Of a stretch of DNA of 64,000 nucleotides, positions 1 through 12,600 are shown in pieces. How positions within the stretch are numbered: position 1 is the first letter of the stretch; each line of letters opens with the position of its first letter. The notes under the pieces were generated by a model. The model saw only the letters and a list, made by a program, of their open reading frames with translations. It was not told the DNA's origin and ran no database searches. Origin of the DNA: Beroe forskalii (taxonomy: Eukaryota > Ctenophora > Nuda > Beroida > Beroidae); assembly GCA_011033025.1 (NCBI GenBank), contig WFMF01000017.1, forward strand, positions 558,001 to 622,000, written 5' to 3'. The translations under genes and the position numbers were made by a program.

Positions 1-2460
1 TGACGTAAGACACATCACTGACACCAGTCTGACATTATATCACTATCATTGACACCCGTCCTACATATCACTGACACCAGTCTGACGTATTATTGAAACC
101 AATCTGGAGTATCACTGACACCAGTCTGATCTACCTTGACACCAGTCTGACGGATTGCTGACACCAGTCTGGCGTATCACTGACACCCCTCTGAGTTATC
201 ACTAACACCATTCTAACAGATCATTGACACCAATCTGACATATTACTGACGTATCATCGGACGTATCATCGACATCAGACACATCACTGCCAACAGTTTG
301 AAGTTAGACGTATCACTGAAACCAGTCTAAAATAAGACGTATCACCGACACCAATGTGACGTATCTCCGATACCAGTCCGGAGTATAACTTACACCGGTC
401 TGACGTATCTCTGACACCTGTCCAGGTATCGCTGACACCGGTCTGATGTATCGCTGACACCAGTCTGAAGTATCACTGACACCTGTCTGATGTATCGCTG
501 ACACCAGTCCAGAGTATCATTGACACCGGTCTGATGTATCGCTGACACCAGTCTGGGTATCACTGACACCAGTCTGAGTATCACTGACACCGGTCTGATG
601 TATCGCTGACACCAGTATGGAGTATCACTGACACCGGTCTGATGTATCGCTGACACCAGTCTGGAGTATCACTGACAACGGTCTGATGTATCTCTGACAC
701 AAGTCTGGGTATCACTGAAGCACTGACACCGGCCTGATTATATATCGCTGACACCAGTCTGGAGTATCACTGACACCGGTCTGATGTATCGCTGACACCA
801 GTATGTAGTATCACTGACACCGGTCTGATGTATCGCTGACACCAGTCTGGAGTATCACTGACACCGGTCTGATGTATCGCTGACACCAGTCCAGAGTATC
901 ACTGACACCGGTCTGATGTATCTCTGACACCAGTCCAGAGTATCACTGACACCGGTCTGATGTATCGCTGACACCAGTCTGGAGTATCACTGACACCGGT
1001 CTGATGTATCGCTGACACCAGTCCAGAGTATCATTGACACCGGTCTGATGTATCGCTGACACCAGTCCGTAGTATCACTGACACCGGTCTGATATATCGC
1101 TGACACCAGTCTGGAGTATCACTGACACCGGTCTGATGAATCGCTGACACCAGTCTGGAGAATCACTGACACCGGTCTGATGTATCGCTGACACCAGTCC
1201 GTAGTATCACTGACACCGGTCTGATATATCGCTGACACCAGTCTGAGTATCACTGACACCGGTCTGATGAATCGCTGACACCAGTCTGGAGAATCACTGA
1301 CACCGGTCTGATGTATCGCTGACACCAGTCCGGAGTATCACTGACACCGGTCTGATGTATCGCTGACACCAGTTCGGGTATCACTGACACCGGTCTGATG
1401 TATCGCTGACACTAGTCTGGAGTATCACTGACACCGGTCTGATGTATCGCCGACACCAGTCCGGAGTAACACTGACACCGGTCTGATGTATCGCTGACAC
1501 CAGTCTGGAGTATCACTGACACCGGTCTGATGTATCGCTGACACCAGTATGGGTATCACTGACACCGGTCTGATGTATCGCTGACACCAGTCTGGGTATC
1601 ACTGACACCGGTCTGATGTATCGCTGACACAAGTTTGGAGTATCACTGAAGCACTGACACCGGCCTGATTATATATCGCTGACACCAGTCTGGACTATCA
1701 CTGACACCGGTCTGATGTATCGCTGACACCAGTATGGAGTATCACTGACACCGGTCTGATGTATCGCTGATACCAGTCTGGAGTATCACTGACACCGGTC
1801 TGATGTATCGCTGACACCAGTCCAGAGTATCACTGACACCGGTCTGATGTATCGCTGACACCAGTCTGGAGTATCACTGACACCGGTCTGATGTATCGCT
1901 GACACCAGTCTGGAGTATCACTGACACCGGTCTGATGTATCGCTGACACCAGTCCAGAGTATCATTGAAACCGGTCTGATGTATCGCTGACACCAGTCCG
2001 TAGTATCACTGACACCGGTCTGATATATCGCTGACACCAGTCTGGACAATCACTGACACCGGTCTGATGAATCGCTGACACCAGTCTGGAGAATCACTGA
2101 CACCGGTCTGATGTATCGCTGACACCAGTCCGGAGTATCACTGACACTGGTCTGATGTATCGCTGACACCAGTCCGGAGTATCACTGACACCGGTCTGAT
2201 GTATCGCTGACACCAGTCTGGAGTATCACTGACACCGGTCTGATGTATCGCCGACACCATTCCGGAGTAACACTGACACCGGTCTGATGTATCGCTGACA
2301 CCAGTCCGGAGTATTACTGAAACTGGTCTGATGTATCGCTGACACCAGTCCGGAGTATCACTGACAATCTGACACCAGTCTGCGCATCACTGACACAAGT
2401 CAGACGTATCACTGTCTCCAGTATGACACATTGCTGACACCAGTCTGACGTATCACTGAC
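1..2460. repeat. 22/44-bp minisatellite array
   Basis: Tandem 22-bp units built on CTGACACCAGTCTG or CTGACACCGGTCTG followed by a GTATCR-type spacer. From about 420 onward two unit types alternate strictly (CCGGTCTGATG type, then CCAGTCTGGAG type), giving a 44-bp higher-order period. The first ~400 bases and the last ~100 are degenerate. The array is cut by the window start. On the opposite strand the unit is the same as that of the array at 27,690-28,290. Open frames across it are by-products of the repeat. Confidence 0.95.
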
Positions 2461-2837
2461 TAGGAAACTGCTTGTAACTGGTTAACCAAACCGTAACAGA
2501 AATAGTGGCTGACTGGACTTTTTTGCCAACTGTAACCGAAACCGTAACCGAATGTTTTTAAATGACTGATCAGGACAAACGGAAGGTTAACCGAACTGCA
2601 ACCGAAAAACGGTTTAACTGGCCCTTTTTGTCAAACCCTAACCGTCTAACCGTCACTGGATTTATTGAAAAAGGTAACCGGTCATTTGCCATCAATGACA
2701 CAATTCTGAATTTAGACGTATCAGTGTCCAGTGATATCAATTACCAGTTTGAACTTTTACGTATCACTGAAGCCAGGTTGAAATTTCACTGATGTGTCTT
2801 TGTCGGTTGATCATATGATTCCGTCGTTGAGGCTATA
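2461..2837. other. Non-genic spacer with AACCG-rich simple repeats
   Basis: Contains scattered ACCGAACCGTAACCG-like short repeats (2,480-2,660). A 76-codon frame is open on the plus strand (2,562-2,792) but resembles nothing I recognise and has no splice or family support. Confidence 0.5.
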
Positions 2838-3140
2838 AACAAGAACTGGTCGATTCAAGCCGAATCAAGCCGAAAAAGCGGAACAAACCACCCGAACCAC
2901 CCCAAAACTTCCCCATATGTAGCCGAAATGATCCGAAACGAGCCGAAACAAGCGAATCAACCCGAGCCAACCCCAACCCTAACCATAACCTGGGTTGATT
3001 TGGGTTGATTCGCTTACAGTTTTGGATTGTTTCGTTTTTTTCGGATTGATTTGCATGTTTCGGTTTGTTTCGGCTTCGGGGAAGTTTTTGGATTGGTTCG
3101 GGGTGGTTTCTGATTGTTACGGCTTGATTTGGATAGTTCC
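2838..3140. repeat. ~300-bp imperfect palindrome (foldback MITE-like)
   Basis: The left half carries AAGCCGAAxx, ACCACCCCAAAACTTCCCC and CGAATCAACCC. The right half carries the reverse complements in mirrored order (GGGTTGATTCG, GGAAGTTTTTGG, GGTTCGGGGTGG, CGGCTTGATTTGG). The centre is near 2,985. No target duplication could be fixed. Confidence 0.6.
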
Positions 3141-3784
3141 CACTTGTAGTATCGACGATTATTCTCTGTAGAGGTCCTAGAGAGGTCATGGTCCTCTGTG
3201 ATGGAGAGATCAAGAAAGAGTGTTTGTTCAGAATGCCGTGGTAATCACTTATAATATAGCCCATCGAACGGAAGAACGGAGTAATGAGCTCTGTACTAAC
3301 AGACAGTAAGTGTAACCAAGCATTCACAGAATTATGCATTATTTTGTTTCCACTTTCATTTTTACTTCCATTTCCACTTTTTGCCTGTCAATGTTCTTCC
3401 ACTAGATAAGTATATAGGCCATATCATGAGGAGTTAATTTCGAAGGAAAATAAGCTACAGTAAGATACCATGGCTATAGTCATATATGATATTGACACTC
3501 AATAGAGTGATTGTTGGATTGCATATTTAACTATGGATGGAATTATAATTGATGAACTCATCCAAAGCTATACAGCTTAAGAGTCGGAAGCAAAAAATGT
3601 CCAATTTTGTCCAATTTTGTCCAAAGTTAACCTCATTTTTGAGAATTGGACAAAAAACCATTGGACAAAATTGGACATAATTGGACAAAATTGGACTTGG
3701 CCCCGCCCCATTGGACATGTCCATTGGACATGATGGATCCAATGGATCCATTGGACAAAAATCACAACTCTTGTGACACTTTTA
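3141..3784. other. Spacer with a clustered ATTGGACAAA motif
   Basis: No gene recognised. Between 3,598 and 3,770 the motif ATTGGACAAA or its reverse complement occurs many times in both orientations, ending in the palindromic stretch TGGATCCAATGGATCCA. The rest shows nothing I can name. Confidence 0.5.
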
Positions 3785-5760
3785 CCGAACAACCCTGCAA
3801 AATTACAGAAATTTCAATGGTGGGAACATGCCAAAATTCGACTTTTGGTCATTTTTGAGCCATTTTCGTCATTATTTCCTTGTGTTTGACATTATATCTC
3901 GAAAATCAGAACATAGACCCTTAATTTTCTTTATGGTTTCTGAAAGATAATGATAAGATGAACATCCCTGCAAAATTTCAGAAATTTCAATGGTGGGTAC
4001 ATGCCCAAAAATCGACTTTTGTCATTTTGAACCACTTTCGTCGGTATTTCTTTGCGTTTGGCATTATATCTCGAAAATTGGCACATCAACCTCCCAAATG
4101 AACATCCCTGCAAAATTTCAGAAAATTTCAATGGTGGGAACATGCCCAAAATCGACTTTTTGTCATTTTTGAACCATTTTCGTTGGTATTTCCTTGCGTG
4201 TGACCTTATTTCTCGATAAAAAGCACGTGGATCCTCAATTTTCTTGACGGTTTCTGAAAGATAATGATAAGATAAACATCCCTACAAATTTTCAGAAAAT
4301 TTAACGGTGCGAACATGCCCAAGAATCGATTTTTTGTCATTTTGCACCACTTTCGTCGGTATTTCCTTGCGTTTGGCATTATATCTCAAAAATTAGCACA
4401 TAAAGCTTCCATTTTCTTGATGGTTTCTGAAGGATAATGATCAAATAAGCATCCCTGCAAAATTTCAGAAATTTCAATTGTGGGTACATGCCCAAATTCG
4501 ACTTTTGGTCATTTTCGAGCCATTTTCGTCAGTAATTCTTTGCGTTTGACATTATATCTCGAAAATGAGAACATAGACCCTCAATTTTCTTTATGGTTTC
4601 TGAAAGATAATGATAAGATGAACATACCTACAAATTTTCAGAAAATTTCAAAGGTGAGAACATGCCCAAAATCGACTTTTTGTCATTTTGAACCACTTTC
4701 GTCGGTATTTCCTTGCGTTTGGCATTATATCACGAAAATTAGCACATAAACCTCCCAAATAAGCATCCCTGCAAATTTCAGAAAATTTCAATGGTGGGAA
4801 CATGCCCAAAATCGACTTTTTGTCATTTTTGAACCATTTTTGTTGGTATTTCCTTGCGTTTGGCATTATATCTCAAAAATTAGCACATAAACCTCCCATT
4901 TTCTTGGTAGTTTCTGAAGGATAATGATCAAATAAGAATCCCTGCAAAATTTCAGAAAATTTCAATGGTGGGAACATGCCCAAAATCGACTTTTTGTCAT
5001 TTTTGAACCATTTTCGTTGGTATTTCCTTGCGTTTGGCATTATATCTCAAAATTAGCATAAACCTCCCATTTTCTTTTTGGTAGTTTCTGAAGGATAATG
5101 ATCAAATAAGAATCCCTGCAAAATTTCAGAAAATTTCAATGGCGGGAACATGCCCAAAATCGACTTTTTGTCATTTTTGAACCATTTTCGTTGGTATTTC
5201 CTTGCGTGTGACCTTATTTCTCGATAAAAGCACATGGATCCTCAATTTTCTTGGTGGTCTTTGAAAGATAATGATAAGATGAACATCCCTACAAATTTTC
5301 AGAAAATTTAACGGTGTGAACATGCCCAAGAATCGATTTTTTGTCATTTTGAACCACTTTCGTCGGTATTTCCTTGCGTTTGGCATTATATCTCAAAAAT
5401 TAGCACATAAACCTCCCATTTTCTTGGTAGTTTCTGAAGGATAATGATCAAATAAGAATCCCTGCAAAATTTCAGAAAATTTCAACGGTGCGAACATGCC
5501 CAAGAATCGATTTTTTGTCATTTTGAACCACTTTCGTCGGTATTTCCTTGCGTTTGACCTTATATCTCGAAAATTAGCTCATAGCCCCCAATTTTCTTGG
5601 TGGTTTCTGAAAGAAAATGATAAAATTAACGTCCCTGCAAAATTTCAGAAAATTTCAATGGTGGGAACATGTCAAAAATCGACTTTTGTCATTTTTGAAC
5701 AATTTCCGTCAGTATTCCCTTGCGTTTGACTTTATATCTCGAAAATTAGTAAAGCACAGA
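3785..5760. repeat. ~170-bp satellite, left arm of giant inverted repeat
   Basis: About 12 tandem monomers. The landmark CATGCCCAAAATCGACTTTT recurs roughly every 170-178 bp, with two deletion variants of about 140 bp. Monomers also share AAATTTCAGAAA and TATATCTCGAAAAT. The array is the reverse complement of the array at 12,600-16,345. Short open frames across it are artefacts of the repeat. Confidence 0.9.
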
Positions 5761-6722
5761 ATAGTTTAGCAATCAAGATTTTAAGATTTGACTGTCAATT
5801 GACATAATTCATAGAACACTGATCCGTGTGTAACAAGCAGCAGAGCATCTTTCGACTCCCGGGAATTTGCCCCACTGGTCACAGAAAATGAGAAAATATT
5901 GACTTGTATGGAAGGCGCCGGACAGCTTATGTCTTACCAATGCCACAAGCTTGTGCATCAAATTTTGTAAAACCCTGGGCGGCGCTAAAAACACGTCAAC
6001 GCCGAAAAGTTACTCAACGCAGATTAGGCTGCGATGTGTATGTCATGAATTCATGACAACAGTTAACATACTTTCGATATTTGTTCCTTGCCATTTATGG
6101 TACCATGTGTGACATCAGACTATCGGAGATGATGCGAAAACACTGGGAGCTAGTAGGGTGCCGTGTGCACTATTTATTGTTGAACATCAACGCACATCTT
6201 TGTTAATTATTGATATTAATTAATTTGGCTCGATGGGCTATGGCCGAGATCATCAATAGAATTACATGCAATTCTGTGTTCTTTTGACTGTTTGAAAGTT
6301 CTCATCTGCTATTTTCTTGTATTTGAAAACGTTATATCTCTCGGTTTCTGGATAGTTTGAAATACTGCCATAAGGGCTTTTGCTTCGTTATTTTACTAAG
6401 ATACTGTGAATGAACACAGCGTGCCTGTGCTTCTTGTGTGGCATAAGAGGCATTACAACAACCTAGAGATATAATTGCCCTCGGCATTTCAAAACCATGA
6501 AGCTTTTATCGGTGTGATATGAAAAACTTTTGAGCAAATGCTGTAGTAATGAGGTTATGAAATATTTAATTCCTTTGAGAATGAAGTTTTCAATCTGTTA
6601 ATTGTCAATTTGATCTACCGAATTACAATCAAAATCGACGTGGCTTTTGATGTAAAATCAATAAATACGCGGATTTTCTCTAAATCTCGTTTGTCGATAG
6701 TTTGAATCTCACCGCGCATTGT
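5760..6722. repeat. Unique inner part of the left inverted-repeat arm
   Basis: About 960 bp of non-tandem sequence that is the reverse complement of 11,630-12,600, with scattered substitutions and small indels. Similarity stops at the shared GCGCATTGT on both sides, at 6,722 and 11,630. The divergence argues against a simple hairpin-read artefact. No gene seen. Confidence 0.88.
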
Positions 6723-6905
6723 TTTGCGCCGCGCGCACGTACGCACAAAACCGGAGCCAGAAATAGGGGTGTCGTATCGACACCCCTGGTTAGGGGAACG
6801 CGCACCCAAATAATAAGACCCTCCAGTGGCGCGCAACACTTATACGCCGCGCTCTGCGCGTGCGCGGCGTATAAGTGCGCTGCGCGTCGGTGGGCCGGGG
6901 CAACT
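6723..6905. other. GC-rich stretch with two near-perfect hairpins
   Basis: Starts exactly where the left inverted-repeat arm ends. Hairpin 1 (6,765-6,787) is AGGGGTGTCG / CGACACCCCT with a 3-nt loop. Hairpin 2 (6,837-6,877) has 16-nt perfect arms, CACTTATACGCCGCGC and its complement, with a 9-nt loop. The bracketing sequence is rich in GCGC. It could be an extruding or regulatory element; no function is shown. Confidence 0.65.
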
Positions 6906-7911
6906 GGGTTCAGTTTAATTGTTAAAATTATAAAAATTATGGGAAAAGGAAAGGAATTATTTTGTTTTGTATTTTAATTGTTTTGTTTTTATAATGTTGA
7001 TAAAAAATAAATTTATTTTTTGAAAATTTCTTTCTCTTGGATGGAGCTTACAGTGCTGTCATTTTGTCTGTTCTTCCTATCAAAAGTTAATAGAGAACTA
7101 ACCGACGATGTTATTGACTCTTTATTAGATAATTTTTTGTTATTCTGACTTACGTGCACTTACAACATTTTAATTCAGATTATTATACTATTATTTGTGT
7201 ATATGTCACAGTACTAAGGGGTCTAAGTGCCCAACCATGGTGAACTCAGTGTAGATCATTGCTGTACGGCATGTTAGACAAGGAATCGAAGCTGAGGGAC
7301 ATTGCCATTGTGACATATGTGGTGATACAGAAAAGATTTAGATTGAATTAAAAAGAAATCTTCCTTCAAGACATCAATCTGCAGGATTAATATTCAGGCA
7401 GGGGGTCACTGCACTTGATGGTGCTATACCCTGGTACCAGGGGGTGACTGCTGGGGGCATACCTCATGAAAAGCTCTCGTAATTTAAACACCCCAAAGCT
7501 AAGGTGTGACACACACTTAGATCCTACTGCTTTCCACATTGCATTACCTAAAGGGATCATGTTGGTGCCTTGAAGGAAGTTTTCTATATGATTTGAATAA
7601 TGCAATGAATAATAATACATTTATGAATGAACTATAAATATATGAACTATAAATATATAAATGAACTATAAATTTTAAACTTAACAACCTACTAATTACA
7701 ATCAAATTTGAGAATGTTGTGTTACACTGTGGAGATCCTGAAGAAGAAATATTTAATTTCGAAACTTGCAGTCGATTAGTGGTATACATAGTGTGTGGGT
7801 TTGATATCATTTTTGAGATTTGTGTTTCACTGCATCAATGATCAATCACTTCAAACTATAAATCATTATAATGATAATCTTTTCCTGATAACTAAGTCAG
7901 CCCAGGTCAAA
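6906..7911. other. AT-rich spacer upstream of PSMB2 exon 1
   Basis: No recognised gene. A tandem 'atgaactataaatat' repeat lies at 7,620-7,675. On the minus strand a frame at 7,387-7,620 is open across a possible exon (acceptor-like AAG at about 7,575, donor-like AGGTATGC near 7,460), but I do not recognise the peptide. Confidence 0.4.
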
Positions 7912-9945
7912 ATGGAATGTTTGATTGGTATTTGTGGAAAAGACTTTGTGGTTGTTGCCTCAGATAACTTAGCTGCACACAGCATAATTGCTATCAAGCA
8001 TGATTCACAAAAGCAGTTTGAGCTGAGTGATAAGATGGTAAGTTGAAAAATAGATGTCTTCCTTTTTATATCTGATTTGTCCACTGAGTCCATTTTTCTG
8101 CAGACAAAACAGACAAAAAATATCTTATTATTAAGGTTTAGCTATAAGCACAGCTTTGTTGAAAGGTCTGTTGTCTGAATATCTGCTTGCAGTCAAAATA
8201 GTCAGAGTAAACAATTTGACCATTTCTGCCTGTGAAGAGAGAGTGAATTGATAAGACAGACATGTCTGTTTTGTACACTCTGACCATTTTGCCTGTAATT
8301 TGCTTTTGAAAAGGAGACAAAGTTCAGACAGTGGACCAAACAGACAAAAATCTCATGTCAGTTTATTCCATGTCATTTTTGATTACTGAAAAACAGATAG
8401 ATCATATTATTGGGATCATTAATATCATAATAATATTGCAGATGATGGCTGTGAGTGGTGATGTTGGTGACATGACATATTATGCTGAATATATACAGAA
8501 GAATCTTAAGCTTTATGGAAATGATACATGGCTATAAACTGATTCCCCCAATGCAGCTGCTAACTTCTCAAGAAAGGTAACCCAGCTGATATCTAAAAAT
8601 AAGAATATACCATAAAATTTGTGATTCTAAATCTATATTTCCTCTTTAATGAATAATGAAACATCTCATTCATCTTTGAAATGTGCACCATGAACTTTCC
8701 TGGCCTCGCCTCTTCAGAATTGGGATGCCTGGGTTATGTTCAAATGTTTAAAGTTGGGTAAATTATTGGGAAAAGGAATTGATCTGATACTGTATTGAAA
8801 ATGGTGATAATAAATCCAGTCAATAACTGCTTATCTCATTTTGCTGTCCAACAGAAATAAAAACACTTTCTTGAAATGTGTTGACCCTTAGGCATTAGCT
8901 GCTCGGAGAATCATCCCTTAATTGATGTTTAGAATCAGTTTATACCTTAACCACAGTGGCTTCACACTGAGGGTATCCACCTTCAACTGTAACCTTCAAC
9001 AGGGCCTTCACCAAACTAAACGTTATAATTCATTTCTTCCTGTCATCCCCCTGACAGCAGTCTTCATGGCAGTCCTGACCAGCATCTCTAAAATTCCAGA
9101 ATTTGCTGCATTCAGCTCTGCCTTTACTTGATCACAGATCACTTTTCTTTACAACAAATCATCCTGGAGTTTGTTTCAGCAGCATTTTCTGGTTCTATAT
9201 CTTAACAAGTCTGTCTCTCATTTCCTACCACCATGCAAAAAGTCACAAAGTTTCAGAATCATTTAGCAGATTTTTCCCAAACAACAGAACAAATAATCTT
9301 ACATGATGCAAATGTTAATATACTAATTCCATTTATGTAAATGTAAGATATAATTATATGCAAACCTGAATTATGTATACAATTTTTGCAGCTGTAAATC
9401 CAAGCTGGTTTGTGTTTACTACACAGTTAATTGCCTGAAGAAGTCATTTATTACATAATGCAAAGTGTGCATCAATTACTCAGTATTCAGGACTTCTAAT
9501 ATCTATTGACAGCAGTTCATTCTATCCAACAGGTGCTAGCTCAAGCTCTTCGATCTCATCCCTATATGGTGAATCTACTTCTTTGCAGGGGGTAGAAGAA
9601 GATGGTACTCCCAGCCTATATACTTGCTGGATTATCTTACAATGGTAAGGTAATTTTGATATGCAGGTAAGGCATTGAATTATCAATTTTTTAACATTCT
9701 TCCAATTTAGTTTAAAAAAAGGTGCCCTCGAATAAAAGACTTTGTCCAGATAGTAACTTGATTCAATACACGTCACAGAAAAGTTCGCTGCCCATGGTTA
9801 TGGCTCTATTCTTCATTCTGTCCACCTTGACAAGTACATTGCCGTGAAAAACATGACGAAAGAGGAGACAGTGGAGCTTCTTAAAATCTGTATAAAGGAA
9901 GTGCAGTCTCGGTTCATTGTCAACCTCAATGCGTTCTCAGTCAAG
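7912..9945 (+). pseudogene. Proteasome subunit beta type-2 (PSMB2/beta-4), broken and 3'-incomplete
   Basis: Four PSMB2 exons lie in order with GT-AG borders: 7,912-8,037 (MECLIGICGKDFVVVASD), 8,442-8,576 (VSGDVGDMTYYAEYIQKN), 9,533-9,644 (RSHPYMVNLLL) and 9,779-9,945 (KFAAHGYG, then EETVELLKICIKEVQSRF). The family is a non-catalytic beta subunit of the 20S core, about 200 residues long. Exons 1 and 4 read cleanly. Exon 2 needs two frame changes around MIHGYKLIP and exon 3 needs at least two more around EEDGTPSLY. The last coding exon (family motif near the C terminus) is not found before the repeats that follow. Introns are kept, so this is not a retrocopy. It sits inside a giant inverted repeat. 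It could be a decayed duplicate or a real gene damaged by sequencing indels; I favour a pseudogene, with caution. Confidence 0.85.
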
Positions 9946-10039
9946 GTAATGGTAACCACTCACCACCATCGTAAAATTTCGATGCATAACATCTAGAAAG
10001 TCAATATGATGTGCCACTGAGCTGACTAAAGCTTTGAGA

Positions 10040-11530
10040 TTCCGTTTTCGTCATTAAAAATTTCCTAAAATTTGAAATGTTTAGTTTTTTGTCTTCAGCA
10101 AAATATCACAAATGCCTATAAAAATTATAGGCTAAAACAGAATAAAACAGTTGAATGAAATTCATAAGGGTTGAATCCCAGCTACTCACACATGGCAGAT
10201 AAAATTACATCTCGAAGAGCAAACTGATATTGATAGCATGAAAACAAGTTATTACTTATTCATCCAACAAAGCAATTAAATGTTTAAAGGTTTAACATAG
10301 CTCGACAGAGGAAGTGTTATAATTTGGGTTATGCATACAAGGCATCAAGAAATAATGAAACTGGAAGAAAGGGTTGAATTAATCTTAGTTGCCCACAAGG
10401 CATGTAAAATGATATCTGATCGATTGATTGATGGATGGTAAAGAAAGAGCAAACTGTTTAATTGATATGGATAGCATGAATGCACATTATTTATCACACA
10501 ACAATATGAATATCACAAAGCAATGGCTCGACAGAGGAAGTGAAATAGAGTAATAATCAATTGAGTTATGCCTACAAGGCATCAAGAAATAACAAACAAA
10601 CAGTTAATCCCAGCTACTCAAAATCACATTAAGGCATGATAAAATGATATCTCAATTGATGGTGGGAGAGGGCAAACTAATATGCATATTAGCAAGCAGC
10701 AAGAAAACATGTTACTTATCACAATATAACTTAGTAACTATTTAACAGAGCAATTTATTGTTTAAGCATTTGGGTTGGTGCATGTAAGATATCACAAATA
10801 ATAACAGGATAAAACAGTTGAATGAAAGTCATGAGGGTTGAATTAATCAAAGCTACTCATAACTCACACATGGCAGATAAAATTACATCTCGAATGATGG
10901 TAGGTAAGAAAAGAGTAAACTTATATTGATAGCATGAAACACATTAATGCAATTTAATGTTTAAAAGTTTGAACATGGCTGGACAGAGGAAGTGTAATAA
11001 TTTGGGTTAAACATAGAAGGCATCAAGAAATGTTACACATATCACAGCAATAAAACTGCCCGATGGCAATGAAAGTAAGGGTTGACTTCATGCCAGTGAG
11101 CTGATCATGAAACGATGATGTCTCGATTGATGACAGGTACAAGGAAAGAGCAAGCTGATATTGATAGCATGAAAACATGAACTATTTATCAAAAAGTCAC
11201 AATAGGAATATCACAAAGCAATTTAATGTTTTAAGTTGAATATTAAAACACTGTAAATATGGCTCGACAAGGAAGCATTATAATTTGGGTTAGGCATCAA
11301 CATACAAGATATAATATCACAATTAATAATTGCAGGATAGAACTGTCGAATGAAATTAAGAGTTGAATTAATCCGAGCTACTCGACCACTCATAAATGAC
11401 ATGATAAAATGATATTTCGATTGATGACAGGTAAGGAAGTAAGGAAAGAGCAAACTGATATTGATATGATGAAAACATGCTTTTCACAAAGCAATTTAAT
11501 GTTTAAACATGGCTCGACAGCAGACAGAGG
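10040..11530. repeat. Diverged ~240-bp tandem repeat
   Basis: Blocks share CTCGACAGAGGAAGTG, GGCATCAAGAAATA, GGGTTGAATTAATC and AAAGAGCAAACTGATATTGA in the same order. The first motif recurs near 10,303, 10,530, 10,980, 11,265 and 11,513. There are five or six unequal copies with many indels. No gene seen. Confidence 0.75.
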
Positions 11531-11612
11531 GACTGGGAGCAATACACTGCACAATACACTGCACAATACACAGCACAATACATGATACACTGCACAATAC
11601 ATAACATTAGTT
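11531..11612. repeat. Short ACACTGCACAAT microsatellite
   Basis: Seven or so imperfect 10-11-bp units of ACACTGCACAAT type, directly before the right inverted-repeat arm. Confidence 0.8.
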
Positions 11613-11629
11613 TACACTCAAGCTTATCC

Positions 11630-12600
11630 AGACAATGCGCGGTGAGATTCAAACTATCGACAAACGAGATTTAGAGAAAATCCGCGTATTCATTGATTTT
11701 ACATCAAAAGCCACCTCAAATTTGATTGTAATTCGGTAGATCAAATTGACAATTAACAGATTGAAAACTTCATTCTCAAAGGAATTAAATATTTCATAAC
11801 CTCATTACTACAGCATTTGCTCAAAAGTTTTTCATATCACACCGATAAAAGCTTCATGGTTTTGAAATGCCGAGGGCAATTATATCTCTAGGTTGTTGTA
11901 ATGCCTCTTATGCCACACAAGAAGCACAGGCACGCTGTGTTCATTCACAGTACCTTAGTAAAATAACGAAGCAAAAGCCCTTATGGCAGTATTTCAAACT
12001 ATCCAGAAACCGAGAGATATAACGTTTTCAAATACAAGAAAATAGCAGATGAGAACTTTCAAACAGTCAAAAGAACACAGAATTGCATGTAATTCTATTG
12101 ATGATCTCGGCCATAGCCCATCGAGCCAAATTAATTAATATCAATAATTAACAAAGATGTGCGTTGATGTTCAACAATAAATAGTGCACACGGCACCCTA
12201 CTAGCTCCCAGTGTTTTCGCATCATCTCTGATAGTCTGATGTCACACATGGTACCATAAATGGCAAGGAACAAATATCGAAAGTATGTTAACTGTTGTCA
12301 TGAATTCATGACATACACATCACAGCCTAATCTGCGTTGAGTAACTTTTCGGCGTTGACGTGTTTTTAGCGCCGCCCAGGGTTTTACAAAATTTGATGCA
12401 CAAGCTTGTGGCATTGGTAAGACATAAGCTGTCCGGCGCCTTCCATACAAGTCAATATTTTCTCATTTTCTGTGACCAGTGGGGCAAATTCCCGGGAGTC
12501 GAAAGATGCTCTGCTGCTTGTTACACACGGATCAGTGTTCTATGAATTATGTCAATTGACAGTCAAATCTTAAAATCTTGATTGCTAAACTATTCTGTGC
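11630..12600. repeat. Unique inner part of the right inverted-repeat arm
   Basis: Reverse complement of 5,760-6,722 with a few substitutions and short indels (for example near 11,710 and 12,228). It starts at ACAATGCGCGGTGAG. No coding potential beyond short chance frames. Confidence 0.88.

Noticed and set aside
5760-12600. Inverted repeat as a pure assembly artefact
   Set aside because: The arms differ by substitutions and indels and have unequal satellite lengths, so they are not one molecule read twice; an assembly join is still possible.
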